A stretch of 64,000 bases of DNA from Nostoc cf. commune SO-36 (GCF_023734775.1 NZ_AP025732.1:5268501-5332500); one strand, 5' to 3'; shown: positions 25,291 to 34,027, counted from the stretch's first letter. Program-made: numbers and translations. The notes: generated by a model from the sequence alone, not told the origin.

Positions 25291-28200
25291 ATGACCCAGA
25301 CTGTCTCTCAATCCCAAACCAAATTTATCTCACAAGCCATTGAGCAATTACGCTCTTTTTGTCAAGTTAATCTTCAGTCTAGGTGGCTGCATCAGGAATC
25401 TGACCTGATTATTACTGATGTTGTAGCTGCTAATTTGTCTCATTGGCAACCTGTCGAGTTGAATGCTAAAGAACATATAGCTTGGACAGGCGGGAAAAAA
25501 GTGCTGTGGCTTGTGCAAAAATTGGTGGTTCCCCAAGATTTACAGGGTTATCCCTTAGTTGGATTGTCTTTGCGGCTGGCACTGGTTTGGTGGGCAGATT
25601 CTGCTGAGATTTATGTGAATGGGAAGTTAGTGCTGGAGGGTGATTTATTTGATTGTTCGCCGAGAGTGCTTCTTAGCCAAGGGGTGACACCGGGGGAAGA
25701 GTTTACTGTGGCTTTACGGTTAGTGAGTCCGGGACATTGTGATGGTGCTTTAGTACGATCGCTCCTAGTATATGAGTCTACTGTTGATAATAATCCCGAT
25801 CCGGGTTTTGTGGCTGATGAGTTAGCTGTGGTGCAAGTTTATTTGGAAAAGTTTGCGCCGGAGAGGTTGGATGTTTTAGCGGCGATGGTGGGGGAGGTTA
25901 CGAACCGCAGAGGCGCAGAGGACACGGAGGTAGAGAAGGGATTAGTAAGATCGTTTTTGTCCCTACGTCAAAACCTAATTCAATCCGACATCTTAGCCCC
26001 CCTTTTGAAGGGGAGCCACTGCGGTCTTCTCCCAAGGGGAGACGCTAAAAGCGATAGCGCAGCGTTAGCGAGTCTGCGAGCGTCTGGGGTCTCCCCAAGT
26101 GGAGCAAGTGGCGTGGGTTGGGGGGATCAAAAATCTAAAATTTTCTTGTTGGGTCATGCTCACTTAGATTTAGCATGGCTATGGCCGCTAAATGAAACTT
26201 GGAATGCGGCGCAAAACACTTTTGAGTCGGTTCTGAAGCTGCAAGAAGATTTTCCTGAATTAATTTTCTGTCACTCGACTCCCGCACTTTATGCTTGGAT
26301 TGAAGAACATCGCCCGGATTTATTCAGGGCAATTCAAGCACAGGTAGTTGCTGGACGTTGGGAAGTTATCGGCGGAATGTGGGTGGAACCAGAACTCAAT
26401 ATAATTGCTGGTGAATCAATAGTCCGTCAGTTATTGTATGGTCAACGGTACATTCAGGAAAAATTTGGTCAGCTTTCAACTGTGGTGTGGGTTCCAGATT
26501 CTTTTGGTTTCTGTGCAACTTTACCGCAGTTTTTCGCTAATGCTGGCATTGAGTATTTTGTCACCCAGAAGTTACGGTGGAATGATACTACTAAATTTGA
26601 TTATGGGGCTTTTTGGTGGCGATCGCCTGATGGTAGCGAAGTCTTTAGTTTGATGTCTGCACCCATCGGTGAAGCTATAGACCCGGTTAAAATGGCATCC
26701 TACGCTCTTGAATGGCAAACCCAAACTAGTTTAGTAGAATCCCTCTGGCTTCCCGGAGTCGGCGACCACGGCGGCGGCCCCACCCGTGATATGTTAGAAA
26801 CCGCCCAACGCTGGCAAAAGTCGCCTTTCTTCCCAGACTTAGAATTTACAACAGCTGAAAAGTATTTACAGCAAATTAGTAAAGGAGGCAGAAGGCAGAA
26901 TTCAGAAGTCAGAAGTCAGAATTCAGAAGTCAAGAGTTATTATTCTCCCCCTGCCTCCCCTGCTTCCTCTACCTCCCCTGCTCCCCCTGCCTTCCCCACC
27001 TGGAATGACGAACTATACCTCGAATTCCATCGCGGTTGCTACACTACCCACGCAGATCAAAAACGCTGGAATCGTCGTTGTGAAAATTTATTGTATGAAG
27101 CTGAACTATTTGCTACCTTGGCAACCATAAGCTGTGGTGTGACATATCCTAAAGCAGAAATCGAAGCAGCTTGGAAACTAGTATTATTCCAACAGTTTCA
27201 TGATATTTTACCTGGTTCTTCAATTACCCAAGTTTACACAGATGCGTTGCCCCAGTGGGAGCAAGTTGAACAATTAGGAACGAAGATATTACAAGAATCA
27301 CTATTAGCGATCGCATCTCACATTACCCTATCAGAACCACCAAAACCCGATAGTTTGCCTATTTTCGTTTTCAATTCTCTCAATTGGCAACGCTCTGAGG
27401 TAGTCTCTGTAGCCTTACCCACAGCAGAAAAATGGCAGATTTATGATGCTTCTGGAAAGCAGCTTGTCTCCCAATTATCTGAACCATCAACACTACTATT
27501 TCTCGCCACCGAAATTCCACCCATAGGCTACCGCATATTTTGGCTTTCCCCCTCATCCCCCTTATCCCCCTCATCCCCCCTCCTCCCAGACTGGATTCTA
27601 GAAAATGAATTCCTGCAAGTTGTTATAGACCCTGACACCGGAGATTTATCAAGTGTTTTTGACAAAACTTATCAACGAGAAATTTTAAGTGGGGCGGGGA
27701 ATCAACTGCAAGCTTTTAAAGACAGTGGTCAATATTGGGATGCTTGGAATATTGACCCCAACTACGCTCAACATCCCTTACCCTCAACAAATCTTCAATC
27801 TATTCAATGGTTAGAACAAGGCCCAGTGCAAAGTCGTGTGCGCGTGGTGCGTCAGTTGGGTGAATCGGAATTTTGCCAAGACTATATTCTACAAGCTGGT
27901 TTACCTTTGCTGAAGATAGCTACTACCGTTAATTGGCAAGAAAATCATGTATTGGTAAAAGCTGCTTTTCCTCTGAATGTCGAAGCAGACTTTGCTACTT
28001 ATGAAATTCCCTGTGGCGCGATTCGCCGCCCAACTAAACCACAAACCCCTATAGAACAAGCAAAATGGGAAGTCCCTGCTTTGCGTTGGGCTGATTTGAC
28101 AGGAGAAACACAGGAAGGTATCTACGGTGTTAGTTTACTGAATGATTGTAAATACGGTTACGACAGCAAATCAAATCAACTTCGCCTGACACTGCTACGC

Positions 28201-28686
28201 AGTTCTAATTGGCCAGACTCAGAGGCTGATAAAGGCTTTCACGAGTTCACATATACCTTGTATCCTCATGCTGGTAGCTGGGAATCAGCGCATACAGTAC
28301 GGCGTGGCTATGAATTGAATATACCGTTGCAAGTGATATTAAATCCTGTTAATGAAAACCCACCCAAAAATCCTCCCCTGTTTTCTGGTAAAGAGGGGTT
28401 GGGGGTGAGTTTTCTAGATTTATCATCTAAAAATTTAATCTTGATGGCCTTCAAGCCATCAGAGGATAATCCACAGCAGTTAATTCTGCGGTGTTATGAA
28501 TCTCACGGAGAAACAGCCGAATTATCTTGGCAAAGTGATTTAGGGTTGAATCTAGGAGATACAGTAGATTTGTTAGAACGTTCCTCGACAACTGAATTCT
28601 CATCTGGGCAACAAATCTTGACAATACATCCTTGGAAAATCGCCAGTTTCAAGGTAATCCCAGCGATTAATCCCAGGCTGGAGTAA
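25291..28686 (+). CDS. Alpha-mannosidase, glycoside hydrolase family 38
   Basis: The 1131-residue protein removes alpha-linked mannose. Zinc ligands are seen in HAHLDLAWLW (His291, Asp293), the nucleophile Asp403 in PDSFGF, and the later zinc His in FQQFHDILPGSS (~645). An N-terminal galactose-binding-like jelly roll (~45-165) precedes the barrel, and C-terminal beta-sandwich domains follow. The protein is ~100 residues longer than I expect; the excess matches at least four repeat-derived stretches (residues ~205-219, ~236-285, ~530-570, ~753-767). They fall in linkers, so activity may survive. There is no signal peptide, so it should be cytoplasmic, perhaps recycling glycans. Confidence 0.88.
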   Translation: MTQTVSQSQTKFISQAIEQLRSFCQVNLQSRWLHQESDLIITDVVAANLSHWQPVELNAKEHIAWTGGKKVLWLVQKLVVPQDLQGYPLVGLSLRLALVWWADSAEIYVNGKLVLEGDLFDCSPRVLLSQGVTPGEEFTVALRLVSPGHCDGALVRSLLVYESTVDNNPDPGFVADELAVVQVYLEKFAPERLDVLAAMVGEVTNRRGAEDTEVEKGLVRSFLSLRQNLIQSDILAPLLKGSHCGLLPRGDAKSDSAALASLRASGVSPSGASGVGWGDQKSKIFLLGHAHLDLAWLWPLNETWNAAQNTFESVLKLQEDFPELIFCHSTPALYAWIEEHRPDLFRAIQAQVVAGRWEVIGGMWVEPELNIIAGESIVRQLLYGQRYIQEKFGQLSTVVWVPDSFGFCATLPQFFANAGIEYFVTQKLRWNDTTKFDYGAFWWRSPDGSEVFSLMSAPIGEAIDPVKMASYALEWQTQTSLVESLWLPGVGDHGGGPTRDMLETAQRWQKSPFFPDLEFTTAEKYLQQISKGGRRQNSEVRSQNSEVKSYYSPPASPASSTSPAPPAFPTWNDELYLEFHRGCYTTHADQKRWNRRCENLLYEAELFATLATISCGVTYPKAEIEAAWKLVLFQQFHDILPGSSITQVYTDALPQWEQVEQLGTKILQESLLAIASHITLSEPPKPDSLPIFVFNSLNWQRSEVVSVALPTAEKWQIYDASGKQLVSQLSEPSTLLFLATEIPPIGYRIFWLSPSSPLSPSSPLLPDWILENEFLQVVIDPDTGDLSSVFDKTYQREILSGAGNQLQAFKDSGQYWDAWNIDPNYAQHPLPSTNLQSIQWLEQGPVQSRVRVVRQLGESEFCQDYILQAGLPLLKIATTVNWQENHVLVKAAFPLNVEADFATYEIPCGAIRRPTKPQTPIEQAKWEVPALRWADLTGETQEGIYGVSLLNDCKYGYDSKSNQLRLTLLRSSNWPDSEADKGFHEFTYTLYPHAGSWESAHTVRRGYELNIPLQVILNPVNENPPKNPPLFSGKEGLGVSFLDLSSKNLILMAFKPSEDNPQQLILRCYESHGETAELSWQSDLGLNLGDTVDLLERSSTTEFSSGQQILTIHPWKIASFKVIPAINPRLE
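25903..25945 (+). repeat. Dispersed repeat inside the alpha-mannosidase gene
   Basis: ACCGCAGAGGCGCAGAGGAC at ~25907 matches the interior of the miniature elements at 17.95 and 55.4 kb. It is read in frame as NRRGAEDTEVEKG. Confidence 0.8.
25996..26135 (+). repeat. Compound repeat insertion inside the alpha-mannosidase gene
   Basis: A CCCCCTTTTGAAGGGGAG/GTTGGGGGGATC inverted pair encloses a TTCTCCCAAGGGGAGACGC unit and the 30-base short dispersed repeat at 26056-26085. Translated, the last gives SDSAALASLRAS. These units are normally intergenic. Confidence 0.8.
26880..27000 (+). repeat. CAGAAGTC/AGAATTC repeat and C-rich tract inside the alpha-mannosidase gene
   Basis: A block of AGAATTCAGAAGTC repeats is followed by CCTCCCCTGC repeats, read as QNSEVRSQNSEVKS and a Pro/Ser/Ala-rich stretch. 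It lies between the catalytic barrel halves in a low-complexity linker. Confidence 0.75.
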
Positions 28687-28761
28687 GTCACTAGGCTATG
28701 TCAGTGGTCAGTTGTAGTTTTCCACAGACCATTGACAAATGACCAATGACCAATGACTCCT

Positions 28762-28893
28762 CTAGTCTTCATGGTCATCATACGGATCGTTCAATTCCTT
28801 GCTAGGAGGGCCAAAGGAGGTATAAATTGAGATTCCGGTGATGGCAACCACCACGGCAGCCATAGAAATGCTAAGAACTATTGCGGGTTCCAT
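28762..28893 (-). CDS. psbN: PsbN, photosystem II assembly factor
   Basis: This 43-residue membrane protein reads MEPAIVLSISMAAVVVAITG, then ISIYTSFGPPSKELNDPYDDHED, the cyanobacterial PsbN sequence pattern. One membrane helix (~5-23) is followed by a soluble C-terminus with the conserved FGPPSKELxDPxxxHED. PsbN is not a subunit of mature photosystem II but helps early assembly and repair of the reaction centre. It lies opposite psbH with 85 bp between the two starts, the gene order kept in cyanobacteria and plastids. It is too short for automatic gene finders but is certain here. Confidence 0.96.
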   Translation of the reverse strand: MEPAIVLSISMAAVVVAITGISIYTSFGPPSKELNDPYDDHED

Positions 28894-28978
28894 AATTGAG
28901 AGATAGATGATGAGTGCTATTCTTATAGAATATTACAGAAGATTAAAAAAAGCTTTGGCAAGTAATCTTAGGTGAACT

Positions 28979-29182
28979 ATGGCGCAAAGGACTAGGTTGG
29001 GAGATATCCTGAAACCACTTAACTCTGAGTATGGGAAAGTGGCTCCAGGTTGGGGTACTACCCCTGTGATGGCTGTTTTTATTTTGCTATTTTTTGTGTT
29101 TTTGCTGATTATTCTGCAACTTTACAATAAATCACTCTTAGTTCAGGATGTAAATGTCGATTGGCGGAGTTTAGGACGCTAA
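28979..29182 (+). CDS. psbH: Photosystem II 10-kDa subunit PsbH
   Basis: The 67-residue protein starts [20 protein letters not shown] and has one membrane helix (~29-47, [19 protein letters not shown]) and the conserved C-terminus VDWRSLGR. PsbH stabilises the photosystem II core near QB and bicarbonate binding, in the thylakoid membrane. As in other cyanobacteria it lacks the N-terminal phosphorylated extension of plants. Divergent psbN supports the call. A strong terminator follows 42 bases after the stop. Confidence 0.97.
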   Translation: MAQRTRLGDILKPLNSEYGKVAPGWGTTPVMAVFILLFFVFLLIILQLYNKSLLVQDVNVDWRSLGR

Positions 29183-29223
29183 CGGATACACCGCTATCGA
29201 GTTTGGATAACAAGTTAAGTTAC

Positions 29224-29246
29224 ACCCGGTTCTCCCGGGTTTTTTT
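29224..29246 (+). terminator. Rho-independent terminator of psbH
   Basis: ACCCGG (29224-29229) pairs with CCGGGT (29235-29240) and is followed by seven Ts. Confidence 0.85.
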
Positions 29247-29323
29247 ATGAGTTGCGATTTGCGATTAGACTAACTATATATGTGAGTTTCTGTAGTGGTT
29301 CTATAGTTTACAGGAGACAAAAA

Positions 29324-29596
29324 ATGAATATATTTGGTATCGGTTTGCCGGAAATGGGTGTAATTATGGTAGTGGCGCTATTAATCTTTGGCCCAAAGAA
29401 GCTGCCAGAGATTGGTCGCAGTGTGGGCAAAACAATTCGTAGTTTCCAAGAGGCTTCTAAGGACTTTCAAAACGAGTTTCAAAAAGAAGCAGAACAGTTA
29501 GAAGAAGTTGTAAAGACCACTGCTGAATTGGAACCTAAGCAAATCTACCCTGCTAAATCTGAGCAGGATACCGCTAGTTCTTCCCAACCTAGCTAG
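29324..29596 (+). CDS. tatA: Twin-arginine translocase subunit TatA/E
   Basis: The start is ATG 29324 with AGGAGA ~7 bases upstream; the longer open frame 5' is not used. The 90-residue protein has one N-terminal helix (~8-20) containing the polar Glu of GLPEMGVIMVVALLIFGPKKLPEIGRSVG, the FGPKKLPE hinge, an amphipathic helix (~22-45), and an acidic tail. This is the standard TatA pattern. TatA oligomerises with TatBC to pass folded proteins, such as the RR-signal lipoprotein encoded at ~40 kb. It sits between psbH and pth; pth follows closely, so the two may share a transcript. Confidence 0.93.
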   Translation: MNIFGIGLPEMGVIMVVALLIFGPKKLPEIGRSVGKTIRSFQEASKDFQNEFQKEAEQLEEVVKTTAELEPKQIYPAKSEQDTASSSQPS

Positions 29597-29629
29597 GAGA
29601 GTGCTAGATATCAATTGACTGTAGGCAAA

Positions 29630-30271
29630 ATGACAGAAGCTGTTACGCAATCAGCTTTGGTGATTCCCCAGCTAATTGTCGGGTTGGGGAATCCAGAAAG
29701 CAAGTATGACCAAACACGCCATAATATCGGCTTTGCGGCTTTAGAAACTCTTTCGCGTTCTTGGCGCATTTCCTTAGCAGAAAACCGCAAGTTTCAGGGT
29801 GAGTATGGCGAGGGAATGGCCCCAGGTGGAGGCAAGATTCGTTTGCTAAAGCCGTTAACTTATATGAATCGCTCAGGACAAGCAATACAAGCGGTGACGA
29901 GTTGGTATAAATTGCCGCCTGAATCAGTGCTGGTGATTTATGACGATATGGATTTGCCTTTGGGAAAAACTCGTTTGCGCTTATCTGGTTCGGCTGGTGG
30001 ACATAATGGCATGAAAAGTGCGATCGCACATCTTAGTACCCAAAACTTTCCCCGTTTACGAATCGGTATTGGTAAACCCAAAGGTGCAGCTAATAACGAT
30101 GATTCCGATACTATCTCTCATGTGTTGGGGCGATTTTCTGCTGCCGAAAATCAGCAAATGTCTCTTGTACTTCAGTTCGTGGTTGAGTGTATTGAACTAA
30201 GCCTCAAACAGGGAGTAGAAAAGGCGATGAATGTTTGTAATAGCCGCACCATTAATAATTCTGAGTCTTAA
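29630..30271 (+). CDS. pth: Peptidyl-tRNA hydrolase
   Basis: The ATG at 29630 is taken as start (a TTG 15 bases earlier is possible), giving 213 residues. Pth frees tRNA from drop-off peptidyl-tRNA. The core motifs are IVGLGNPESKYDQTRHNIGF (catalytic His ~35, asparagine ~25), FQGEYG, LLKPLTYMNRSGQA (Asn ~82), VIYDDMDLPLGKTRLRLSGSAGGHNGMKS (Asp ~108, ending Asn ~128) and FPRLRIGIGKP. All key residues are present. The gene is 34 bp after tatA on the same strand. Confidence 0.96.
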   Translation: MTEAVTQSALVIPQLIVGLGNPESKYDQTRHNIGFAALETLSRSWRISLAENRKFQGEYGEGMAPGGGKIRLLKPLTYMNRSGQAIQAVTSWYKLPPESVLVIYDDMDLPLGKTRLRLSGSAGGHNGMKSAIAHLSTQNFPRLRIGIGKPKGAANNDDSDTISHVLGRFSAAENQQMSLVLQFVVECIELSLKQGVEKAMNVCNSRTINNSES

Positions 30272-30440
30272 CGCCTTCTTTACAGAGCAGAAGTGACCCA
30301 TCTACACCCTAATTCGGGGTGCGGCATAGTTTGCTTAATTTTTGTAAGAATAATGGCGATGCCTACACGGGCTAAGACTACGTGCTATTGCCTGTTTTAG
30401 GTCATAACCTCAAGCAACGCCCGTACCACTCCAAATAAGT

Positions 30441-30563
30441 TTATTTAAAACGCCTTGTGCGTCTAGCTGCCACTGCCTTACGTTTGCATTTTTCTATTGG
30501 TGTTTCAAAATGCCGACGATATTTCACATCAGCTAATATCCCAGCTTTGGAAACCTGACGCAC
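30441..30563 (-). pseudogene. rpsU: Truncated ribosomal protein bS21 gene (rpsU relic)
   Basis: On the minus strand 40 codons read [19 protein letters not shown] followed by [20 protein letters not shown] and a stop, clearly the C-terminal two thirds of cyanobacterial bS21. The usual N-terminal ~20 residues (the GENEGIESALRRFK part) are absent, and the upstream DNA does not encode them in any frame. A GTG at 30563 could start a short product, but it would lack the first helix. Changes at normally basic positions (Cys, Thr) fit decay. An intact rpsU must then lie elsewhere. Confidence 0.75.
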
Positions 30564-30894
30564 ATCTATGCATTTCTTGTTAATATCAAACTAAATTTGA
30601 CTTTATATTAGTCTAATCTACGTTAATACACTGAATTAAACTCCAGACTAGCTGAAGATGCCAATACAAGTAATGTTGATTACATAAAGTAGTCCTTGCC
30701 AGCCTTTGATCGAGGTGCTTTAATAGCGATGTCTGACGACAAGAAGCAGAGCTTCTACGCATTCCGCAAAACAGTCTTATATGTACAAGCTGCTGGTGTT
30801 CATCAACTTACTTAAAACATTAAACTCAAAGATATGACAAGCTAGTAGCATATCTTTGACACTAAATTCTCCCAAAAGCTGAATAGGAGCATAC
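30564..30894. other. Non-coding gap before the SPFH gene
   Basis: AT-rich, without a credible gene. A short dispersed-repeat-like block (GCGATGTCTGACGACAAGAAG at ~30726, shown in part) is the only structure seen. The SPFH promoter should lie here. Confidence 0.5.
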
Positions 30895-31737
30895 ATGGAG
30901 CCAATTATTGCTATAGTTTTAGCCCTTATAGGTTATGCATTAGGTTCTGCAAAACTGATTAATCAAGGAAATGAAGCCCTAGTCGAACGATTAGGGCGGT
31001 ATCATCGGAAACTTAGACCTGGGCTGAACTTTATTGTTCCCTTGGTAGATCAGGTTGTGATGGAAGATACTACACGAGAGCAGTTTACAGACATCAAACC
31101 TCAAAATGTCATCACCCAAGATAATATTTACGTAGAAGTGGATGCTATTGTATACTGGCGCATTATAGACATTGTGAGAAGCTTCTACGAAATTGAGGAT
31201 TTGCAAGGAGCATTGACACAAATAACCACAACCACGCTCCGGGAAATCATTGCCCAGAATACCTTAGAGCAGACTAACGTCTCTAGAGCAGAGATGGACT
31301 CAGCCATCTTAGACCAGTTGAATCATATAACGGCAGATTGGGGAGTTGAGATTCTCCGGTTAGATATTCAGAGAATTACTCTACCTGAGAGTGTACGAAG
31401 GTCTAGGGAAGAGGAGCAAGCCGCAGTAATCAAAAAACGGGCGCTAATTACTGAAGCAGAAGGGGAAAAGGAAGCTGCTATTAAGAAAGCAGAAGGAACT
31501 ATGGCTTCAGTACAAATCATTTCTCAAGCTCTACGTTCCAATCCTGACAGTAGGGACATTCTCCGGTATCTTGTAGCTCAAGATTACGTCGATGCTAGCC
31601 AAAAACTTGGTGAAAGCAATAATGCCAAAATTGTCTTTGTAGACCCAGCCAACTCAAGTGAAATGTTTCAGGAGTTGATTGCCGAGTCAGTAACTCAAGA
31701 AAGCAACGGCAGGAAACCCGAAAACGACGATAGTTAA
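30895..31737 (+). CDS. SPFH/stomatin-prohibitin family membrane protein
   Basis: The 280-residue protein has a short N-terminal membrane segment (~3-20) followed by an SPFH domain (VERLGRYHRKLRPGLNFIVPL, ~32-52; VDAIVYWRI, ~83-91; LREIIAQNTLEQTNVSRAEM, ~114-133) and a coiled-coil rich in Glu, Ala and Lys (~170-210). Stomatin-like proteins form large ring assemblies that organise membrane regions and often regulate proteases such as FtsH or NfeD-type partners. No NfeD gene is adjacent. AGGAG precedes the ATG. Its stop overlaps the convergent folP gene end by four bases. Confidence 0.9.
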   Translation: MEPIIAIVLALIGYALGSAKLINQGNEALVERLGRYHRKLRPGLNFIVPLVDQVVMEDTTREQFTDIKPQNVITQDNIYVEVDAIVYWRIIDIVRSFYEIEDLQGALTQITTTTLREIIAQNTLEQTNVSRAEMDSAILDQLNHITADWGVEILRLDIQRITLPESVRRSREEEQAAVIKKRALITEAEGEKEAAIKKAEGTMASVQIISQALRSNPDSRDILRYLVAQDYVDASQKLGESNNAKIVFVDPANSSEMFQELIAESVTQESNGRKPENDDS

Positions 31738-32594
31738 GAGTCAAACTGCACAGCTTGTCTTAGTAGGGCATCGGCTACTAATGAAACATCGCGCATTTCT
31801 TGAACATCGTGAACTCGGAGGATATCAGCGCCATTAAAAATAGCAGCGCAACAAGCTGCTGCCGTTCCCCAAACTCGTGCTTTGGGATCTGGTTGATTTA
31901 AAATCCGACCAATAAAACTTTTACGAGATGCTCCTATCAAAATAGGACAATTGAGTGCCGCGAGCGATCGCAAATGGCGAAAAATTTCTAAATTTTGCTC
32001 ATAGTTCTTAGCAAAGCCAATACCAGGATCAATAATAATTTTATCCTGGTCAATGCCCGCAGCAGTTGCCACCCCAATTTGCCGAGCCAAAAAACTATAA
32101 ATCTCAGCGAGCAAATCTTGATAATCAGTGTGTTGTTGCATTGTCTGTGGTGTTCCCCGAATATGCATTAAAATCATCGGCACACCTAACTCTGCGACTG
32201 TTGGCAACATTTCTGAGTCAAAAGTGCCACCAGAAATATCATTAATAATATCCGCTCCAGCTTTTACAGATGCCCTGGCTACAGCAGCGCGAGTTGTATC
32301 TACAGAAATCGGGACTGAAATTTCTGGTCTTAGCACCTGTAACACCGATAGCACCCGGTCAAGTTCCTCCGCCAGAGTTATTTGCTTTGCCCCTGGTCGA
32401 GTTGATTGACCGCCCACATCAATAATGTCAGCACCAGCAGTTACCAGTGCTTGTGCCTGTACTAAAGCGGTAGAAGAAGTGTTAAACTCACCCCCATCAC
32501 TAAAGCTATCAGGCGTCACATTCAAAATGCCCATCAAATAAGTTCGCTGTCCCCAGTCGAAACAGCGTTCTCGAATCATCAAGTTGCTTGGCAT
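31734..32594 (-). CDS. folP: Dihydropteroate synthase
   Basis: FolP joins p-aminobenzoate to dihydropterin pyrophosphate in folate synthesis and is the sulfonamide target. The 286-residue TIM barrel shows the signatures LMGILNVTPDSFSDGGEF (~20-37), IIDVGGQSTRPGA (~56-68), INDISGGTFD (~115-124), ILMHIRGTPQTMQ (~139-151), IIIDPGIGFAKN (~187-198) and LIGASRKSFIGRIL (~220-233). Length and motif order are normal. It is convergent with the SPFH gene and not in an operon with other folate genes here. Confidence 0.96.
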   Translation of the reverse strand: MPSNLMIRERCFDWGQRTYLMGILNVTPDSFSDGGEFNTSSTALVQAQALVTAGADIIDVGGQSTRPGAKQITLAEELDRVLSVLQVLRPEISVPISVDTTRAAVARASVKAGADIINDISGGTFDSEMLPTVAELGVPMILMHIRGTPQTMQQHTDYQDLLAEIYSFLARQIGVATAAGIDQDKIIIDPGIGFAKNYEQNLEIFRHLRSLAALNCPILIGASRKSFIGRILNQPDPKARVWGTAAACCAAIFNGADILRVHDVQEMRDVSLVADALLRQAVQFDS

Positions 32595-32730
32595 ATATCT
32601 ACATTAGTTATGTAATATGATGTCCGCAAAATCACCCATAATAAGCAGTTTGTAGTGGGGACTGAAGTTCCCAAAACCAAGAATATAGCGCTTCTTGGAT
32701 GCAATACATTTTGACATCTCTCCTTTTAGG

Positions 32731-32988
32731 CTATGGTGTACACACAAGTCTATTGAGCTGCACGTTTGTTGCATCGCTCTGCACGTTTGTTGCATTGCTC
32801 TGCACGTTTGTTGCATCGCTCTGCACGTTTGTTGCATCGCTCTGCACGTTTGTTGCATTGCTCTGCACGTTTGTTGCATCGCTCTGTACGTTTGATGCAT
32901 TGCTCTGCACGTTTGTTGCATCGACCTACAAAAATTAACCCACTCTACGTTACACAGCAACTTTAAAAGACTTGTGTGTACACCGTAG
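32731..32988. mobile_element. Inverted-repeat element, copy 2 (GTGTACACAC ends)
   Basis: The left end CTATGGTGTACACACAAGTC (32731) and the right end finishing TGTGTGTACACCGTAG (32988) are the same terminal repeat as at 14114-14279. Flanking symmetry (TCTCCTTTTAGG on the left, TCTTTTAGGAGAGAGG on the right) is also shared. The interior is an unrelated 21-bp tandem array. Confidence 0.7.
32758..32925. repeat. Eight tandem copies of a 21-bp unit
   Basis: CTGCACGTTTGTTGCATCGCT repeats eight times with C/T changes at one main position (unit shown is 21 bp in total; key core GCACGTTTGTTGCAT). The period is a multiple of three, so all three frames of each strand stay open; the minus strand would read a heptapeptide repeat (RAMQQTC). 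No coding evidence exists beyond that. Confidence 0.9.
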
Positions 32989-33156
32989 TCTTTTAGGAGA
33001 GAGGCTTTGATGCTCACTCCCCTTCCCCCGCTCTTAAGAGGCTGGGGGTTAGGTTTGTATTTCACGCAATTGAGAACCGCTATAAAGTCCTGACTACAAA
33101 CATTTTTTTCAGCTTGATTAACCGGACATAATATAAGGCGGCATCTCCCCTGTAGG

Positions 33157-33181
33157 CGTTCCCATGCTCTGCATGGGAACG
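33157..33181. repeat. Perfect hairpin downstream of tpiA
   Basis: CGTTCCCATGC and its exact complement flank a three-base loop, 14 bp beyond the tpiA stop. It may end tpiA transcription but lacks a T run; the unit is a common dispersed repeat in these genomes. Confidence 0.7.
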
Positions 33182-33194
33182 AGAAGAAGGCACA

Positions 33195-33941
33195 TCACAC
33201 TGGCTTAAAATTCACAATCCGAGCGAAACTCTCAGCTTCTAAACTTGCCCCTCCTACTAAAACACCATCAATTTCTGGTTGAGCCATAATTTCATCAATA
33301 TTATTCGGCTTGACTGAGCCGCCATATTGAATTGATACATTCGGATTAGTCAACTGGCTACGAATTAAGCCAATTATTCGATTCGCCTCCACTGCTTCAC
33401 AAGTTTCACCAGTGCCAATTGCCCAAATTGGCTCGTAGGCAATCACCAAATTATTTTGATCGATATCTACCAAGCCTTTGTCGAGTTGGAGAGCAATCAG
33501 TGATTCAGTCTCTCCTGCATCACGTTGTTGTTTAGTTTCGCCAACACAGAGAATTGGGGTCAAACCAAACCTTTGAGCAGTTCGGAGGCGCAGATTAACG
33601 GTGGCATCCGTTTCACCAAAGTATTGCCGTCGTTCACTATGACCGACAATCACAAAGCGCACACCACTTTCTGTCAGCATTGGGCCAGAAATCTCACCCG
33701 TATAGGCTCCATATTCTTCCCAATGAATATTTTGCGCCCCCAGTTGGATGAGGCTACCGTGCAAAGTCTTAGACAAAACGCTTAAATCAGTGAAGGGAGG
33801 ACACAATACCACTTCTCGGTTTTCGGGCGTTTCCTCTAGGTTAGGCAGAAACCCTCGGAGAAACTCTTGGGTTTCTGCCTGGGTTTTGTACATTTTCCAG
33901 TTGCCGGCAATAACGATTTTCCGCACAGGTAATTTAGTCAA
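33195..33941 (-). CDS. tpiA: Triosephosphate isomerase
   Basis: The 248-residue TIM barrel converts dihydroxyacetone phosphate and glyceraldehyde 3-phosphate in glycolysis and the Calvin cycle. The catalytic residues are in place: Asn/Lys in [10 protein letters not shown] (~11-20), His in [10 protein letters not shown] (~96-105) and Glu in [13 protein letters not shown] (~166-178), with the phosphate-binding GGSVKPNN (~209-216) and VLVGGASL (~229-236). Length is normal. The candidate attachment repeat at 33956-33971 lies just upstream of its start, so the neighbouring integrase module may have inserted in its promoter region. Confidence 0.97.
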   Translation of the reverse strand: MTKLPVRKIVIAGNWKMYKTQAETQEFLRGFLPNLEETPENREVVLCPPFTDLSVLSKTLHGSLIQLGAQNIHWEEYGAYTGEISGPMLTESGVRFVIVGHSERRQYFGETDATVNLRLRTAQRFGLTPILCVGETKQQRDAGETESLIALQLDKGLVDIDQNNLVIAYEPIWAIGTGETCEAVEANRIIGLIRSQLTNPNVSIQYGGSVKPNNIDEIMAQPEIDGVLVGGASLEAESFARIVNFKPV

Positions 33942-33955
33942 GATCCTAACGCGTT

Positions 33956-33971
33956 ATTTAGATGCATTTTT
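33956..33971. repeat. Candidate left attachment repeat
   Basis: ATTTAGATGCATTTTT recurs at 37076-37091 with one mismatch, in direct orientation, bracketing the integrase module. AT-rich, so chance is possible. Confidence 0.35.
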
Positions 33972-34027
33972 CAGTATATAGAAAAACATACGTAAAATGA
34001 CCGTTTTAAGCTATTTTGCTAGCAAAA

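Noticed and set aside
32758..32925. CRISPR array in the 21-bp repeats
   Set aside because: The period is too short and there are no spacers.
32604..33065. Open frame with RAMQQTC heptapeptides on the minus strand
   Set aside because: It is produced by a 21-bp tandem array whose period keeps every frame open; no start site or homology is evident.
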